From G963692885 sp964658655 (GTDB taxonomy: Bacteria > Acidobacteriota > Terriglobia > Terriglobales > Acidobacteriaceae), in assembly GCA_964658655.1 (NCBI GenBank), contig CAZZZL010000001.1, positions 124,001 through 188,000 of the forward strand: a DNA stretch of 64,000 nucleotides, written 5' to 3'. Made by a program: the position numbers and the translations under genes. Below are positions 61,513 through 64,000 of the stretch, piece after piece (within the stretch, counting starts at the first letter, position 1; each line of letters starts with the position of its first letter). Below the pieces are notes generated by a model that searched no databases, was not told the DNA's origin, and was given only the letters and a program-made list of their open reading frames with translations.

Positions 61513-62352
61513 TTGCTAGTGAACGGACGAACACCAACCAGATGGACAGATCTTCCGAAAGATCATCCTTTCTTTAGGCAACTTTCGATAACTCCCAGCG
61601 CGGTCCTGATGCTTGATTATGATGGCACGCTTGCCCCTTTTCGTGAGGACCGCCTGCAGACGCAATTCTACCCCGGTGTACGAGCGCGCCTCGACAGGCT
61701 ATCCGCAATCAATGGTGACAAGCTTGTATTCATCAGCGGGCGTAATGCGCGTGAACTTCGCGACCTGATGGCCCTCACCAAGCCGGTGGACATCTGGGGC
61801 TCGCATGGTCGTGAGCTTCTGGAAGCAAACGGAAGCTATTCCATTGCGCCGCTAACTCGCGATGAGGAAACAGTGTTAAACGAGACGAGAAACACACTGG
61901 AGAAAGAATATGACACGGCGATTCTTGAACTCAAGCCAAACAGCATCGCCGTCCATTGGCGGAAAGCCGGGGCGCGTAAAGATGAGGTTGAAGCGCGGAT
62001 GGGGCAGCTGTTTGAAAAGATTTGTTTGAATTCGGTTCAAGGGAGAGTCAATCTGCTTGCCTTTGATGGAGGACTGGAACTCCGAGCAGGCGATGGTAAT
62101 AAGGGTTCTGCTGTGCGCTCAATTGTTGAAAAGCTGCCGGAAGATACATTGGCTTCTTTCCTCGGCGATGATGTTACCGACGAGGACGCGTTTGAAGTTC
62201 TCCAGGAGGAACCGTACAAGGCGCGTACCTGTTCGGCATTAGTGCGCGACAAATCCAGACCAAGCTATGCGCAACTTTGGGTTCGTCCTCCTGCCGAGTT
62301 ATTGCAGTTTCTTGATGTCTGGATCCAGGCCCGGGAGAATCGGTCACGATGA
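61513..62352 (+). CDS. otsB: Trehalose-6-phosphate phosphatase
   Basis: 279 residues from TTG 61513 (GTG 61519 also possible). HAD-superfamily fold: catalytic D35 and D37 in MLDYDGTLAPF, VFISGRNARELRDL (motif II Ser), IWGSHGRELLEA, and motif IV GDDVTDEDAFEVLQ. It hydrolyses trehalose-6-phosphate to trehalose. Its stop overlaps the otsA start by 4 bp (ATGA), so the pair is translationally coupled. Upstream 161 bp hold no gene. Confidence 0.94.
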   Translation: MLVNGRTPTRWTDLPKDHPFFRQLSITPSAVLMLDYDGTLAPFREDRLQTQFYPGVRARLDRLSAINGDKLVFISGRNARELRDLMALTKPVDIWGSHGRELLEANGSYSIAPLTRDEETVLNETRNTLEKEYDTAILELKPNSIAVHWRKAGARKDEVEARMGQLFEKICLNSVQGRVNLLAFDGGLELRAGDGNKGSAVRSIVEKLPEDTLASFLGDDVTDEDAFEVLQEEPYKARTCSALVRDKSRPSYAQLWVRPPAELLQFLDVWIQARENRSR

Positions 62353-63839
62353 CGAAACGTTCACAACAACTCATCGTAGTTTCCAACAGGCTGCCAATCT
62401 CCTTCAAGCGAGATAAGAATCATCTGAAGGCTGAACCATCCAGCGGCGGACTGGTAAGTGCTCTGGTTCCCATACTGAAGGAACACGGCGGGACATGGAT
62501 TGGCAGTCCCGGGATCGCGGGGCTTGGCGATGAAATCAGCGACTCGAGCCCGGCGGCAGATGAGACAGAGATACAAAAGCTGCTCGATGAGTCGCACGAT
62601 AATGCTTATCGCTACCTGGCAGTGCACCTGACACAGGATGAGCAGACTAATTTTTACGAGGGGTTCTCGAATGAGATTATCTGGCCCCTGTTTCATGACC
62701 TGCAGTCCCGTTGCAGGTTCTTCCCGAAGTACTGGGATTACTACCAGCGGGTGAATAAGAAGTTCGCTGACGTAACCCTGCAGGCCGGGCAATCCGATGA
62801 CATCATCTGGATCCAGGATTACCAGCTCATGCAGGTGGCAGCGTATCTGCGGAAACGCCGGTCAAAGGCAAAAATTGCTTTCTTCATGCACATACCTTTT
62901 CCCGCTCCGGATATTTTCGAAAAGCTTCCCTGGCGGCAACAGATACTGGAAGGACTGCTTCAACATGACCTGGTTGGATTGCAGACGGCACGGGATGAGC
63001 GCAATTTCGGTGCCTGTATCCGTACCTTCCTTCCTGCAGCAAAAGTCGAACGCCAGGGCGATGCCCGAATCATCCATTATGGCGATCACCTAACACGGGT
63101 GCAATTCTTTCCGATCAGTATCGACTTCAAACAGTTCAGTGAGGCAGCGCAAAAAAAGTCCGTGTTAGAGCGGGCAGCCAAGGTCCGCGAAGAGCTTCGA
63201 GACGTTCACATCGCCCTTGGTGTTGATCGGCTGGACTACACCAAGGGAATTCCCGAAAGACTAAGAGCCTTCTCGGCACTCCTGCGCGACTATCCTGACC
63301 TGCGCGGGAAGGTAACTCTTTTCCAGATCGTGGTTCCCAGTCGGGAGACTATTGTTGGCTATCAGACCCTGATGGCAGAGATCGAGCGATCCGTCACACA
63401 TATCAATGGAGAGTACGGCAATACAGGCTGGACTCCTGTGCATTATCTTCACCGCTCTATTCCACGTGACGAACTCATCGCGCTCTACCGGGCGTCCAAT
63501 ACAGCGCTGATTACTCCGTTGAAGGATGGCATGAATTTAGTAGCGAAGGAATATTGTGCGGCGAGAACGGATAATGATGGTCTGCTGATTCTCAGTGAGT
63601 TTGCGGGTGCCGCGCCGCAGCTTCAGCGGGGCGCGATGCTCGTCAATCCTTACGATGAAATAGGTGTAGCAGAAGCGCTGAATCGGTCTATTCACATGAC
63701 GCGAGAAGAGCGCCGGACCCGCATGAGCAGGCTTCGCGGAGAGATACGCCGGCACGATATCCTGCGCTGGCGCGACGACTTCTTCGCTGCCCTTTCGGCT
63801 AAATTGCCGAACAGCAGCGAAGAGTCATTTACAACTTAG
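62349..63839 (+). CDS. otsA: alpha,alpha-trehalose-phosphate synthase (UDP-forming)
   Basis: 496 residues. GT20 enzyme: VVSNRLPISFKRD at the start with the donor-loop GG, IWIQDYQLMQVAAYLRKR, FFMHIPFPAPDIFEKLPWRQ, LGVDRLDYTKGIPERLRAF and LITPLKDGMNLVAKEYCA. It makes trehalose-6-phosphate from UDP- (or ADP-) glucose and glucose-6-phosphate, completing a two-step route with otsB. It ends overlapping a convergent trehalohydrolase-like gene by 11 bp. Confidence 0.96.
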   Translation: MTKRSQQLIVVSNRLPISFKRDKNHLKAEPSSGGLVSALVPILKEHGGTWIGSPGIAGLGDEISDSSPAADETEIQKLLDESHDNAYRYLAVHLTQDEQTNFYEGFSNEIIWPLFHDLQSRCRFFPKYWDYYQRVNKKFADVTLQAGQSDDIIWIQDYQLMQVAAYLRKRRSKAKIAFFMHIPFPAPDIFEKLPWRQQILEGLLQHDLVGLQTARDERNFGACIRTFLPAAKVERQGDARIIHYGDHLTRVQFFPISIDFKQFSEAAQKKSVLERAAKVREELRDVHIALGVDRLDYTKGIPERLRAFSALLRDYPDLRGKVTLFQIVVPSRETIVGYQTLMAEIERSVTHINGEYGNTGWTPVHYLHRSIPRDELIALYRASNTALITPLKDGMNLVAKEYCAARTDNDGLLILSEFAGAAPQLQRGAMLVNPYDEIGVAEALNRSIHMTREERRTRMSRLRGEIRRHDILRWRDDFFAALSAKLPNSSEESFTT

Positions 63840-64000
63840 ACGTATCCGCAATCAGGACCGACTCCGGTCCAAGCTGTGCTTCTTTCTTATTCAGCTTCGA
63901 TGACGCATCTGAAGCGAGCACGATCTTTCCTGCCGCCGGCAGGCTGAGTGTTACCGGAGTCTGCGCGAAGTTGCAAAGTATCTGGAAACGTCCGCGCTGA
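63829..64000 (-). CDS. treZ: Malto-oligosyltrehalose trehalohydrolase-like protein, C-terminal fragment
   Basis: Open minus-strand frame running off the right edge; 56 residues to TAA at 63829-63831. The segment FQILCNFAQTPVTLSLP, then IVLASDASSKL and LGPESVLIAD, fits the C-terminal beta-sandwich of TreZ/alpha-amylase-type GH13 enzymes (NLG..P..L.LP..ELLLASD). TreZ releases trehalose from glucan ends. The convergent otsBA operon supports a trehalose locus. The active site is outside the window, so another GH13 member is possible. Confidence 0.65.
   Translation of the reverse strand, partial: QRGRFQILCNFAQTPVTLSLPAAGKIVLASDASSKLNKKEAQLGPESVLIADTSKL

Noticed and set aside
1..64000. CRISPR arrays, transposases, prophage genes
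   Set aside because: No regularly spaced direct repeats, Cas, transposase, integrase or phage structural genes could be identified.

Overview
The window looks like chromosomal DNA of an acidobacterium of the Terriglobia/Acidobacteriaceae type. The pointers are GC-rich coding DNA, frequent TTG and GTG starts, a diderm envelope gene set (lpxK, waaA, a GT9 heptosyltransferase, porin, Wza/Wzc export), Cna-B-like secreted proteins, DUF4254 and DUF3108 proteins, and dispersed 'GTCATCTCGACCGAAGCG..GAGATCTGCG'-type repeats of the kind seen in that group. The taxonomic call is inference; there is no rRNA gene here.

Layout. 0-12 kb: end of a PIG-L-like deacetylase, a secreted Cna-B-like protein, a fumarylacetoacetate-hydrolase-fold hydratase, an APC permease, a P-loop kinase, a 974-residue PIG-L deacetylase, a lone receiver-domain protein, an HXXEE membrane protein, a DcaP-like porin with a strong terminator, an SdpI-like protein and a peroxiredoxin-like protein. 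All interspersed repeats I found lie in this part. 12-20 kb: an orphan BcsQ-like ATPase, tRNA-Lys(UUU), a divergent ATP-grasp/DUF4254 pair, a TPR protein, yvcK, an ArsR/SRPBCC pair whose SRPBCC gene is frameshifted, and a medium-chain dehydrogenase. 20-28 kb: a DUF985 cupin, then a housekeeping run birA-coaX-(unknown)-rlmD-comEC-(unknown). 28-33 kb: a tight minus-strand envelope operon waaA-lpxK-GT9-ICMT-like-DUF3108. 33-39 kb: a secreted unknown, a B12-binding radical SAM enzyme with a structured leader, and dinG-(small membrane protein)-queD-queE. 39-43.7 kb: der, an ABC-2 exporter and a hexose-6-phosphate mutarotase. 43.8-47.5 kb: a two-gene NHEJ module, ku-ligD.

47.7-60.5 kb is an exopolysaccharide/O-antigen cluster in two facing halves: WecG/TagA, GT2 and two GT4 enzymes on the plus strand; a UDP-sugar dehydrogenase, polymerase/ligase, Wza, Wzc-type tyrosine autokinase, flippase and another GT4 on the minus strand. 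It has synthesis, flipping, polymerisation and export functions but no recognisable initiating phosphoglycosyltransferase inside the window. 60.6-64 kb: a small basic protein and dut, then otsB-otsA (trehalose from UDP-glucose and glucose-6-phosphate) facing the 3' end of a treZ-like gene (trehalose from glucan).

I found no CRISPR array, transposase, prophage or integron, and no clear undescribed multi-gene system. The most useful oddities are a duplicated post-stop-codon hairpin element with a compensatory base change (after der and after the ABC permease), the leader of the radical SAM gene whose Shine-Dalgarno lies in a palindrome, the frameshifted SRPBCC gene, the orphan BcsQ with a lysine-less P-loop, and the small basic protein ahead of dut.
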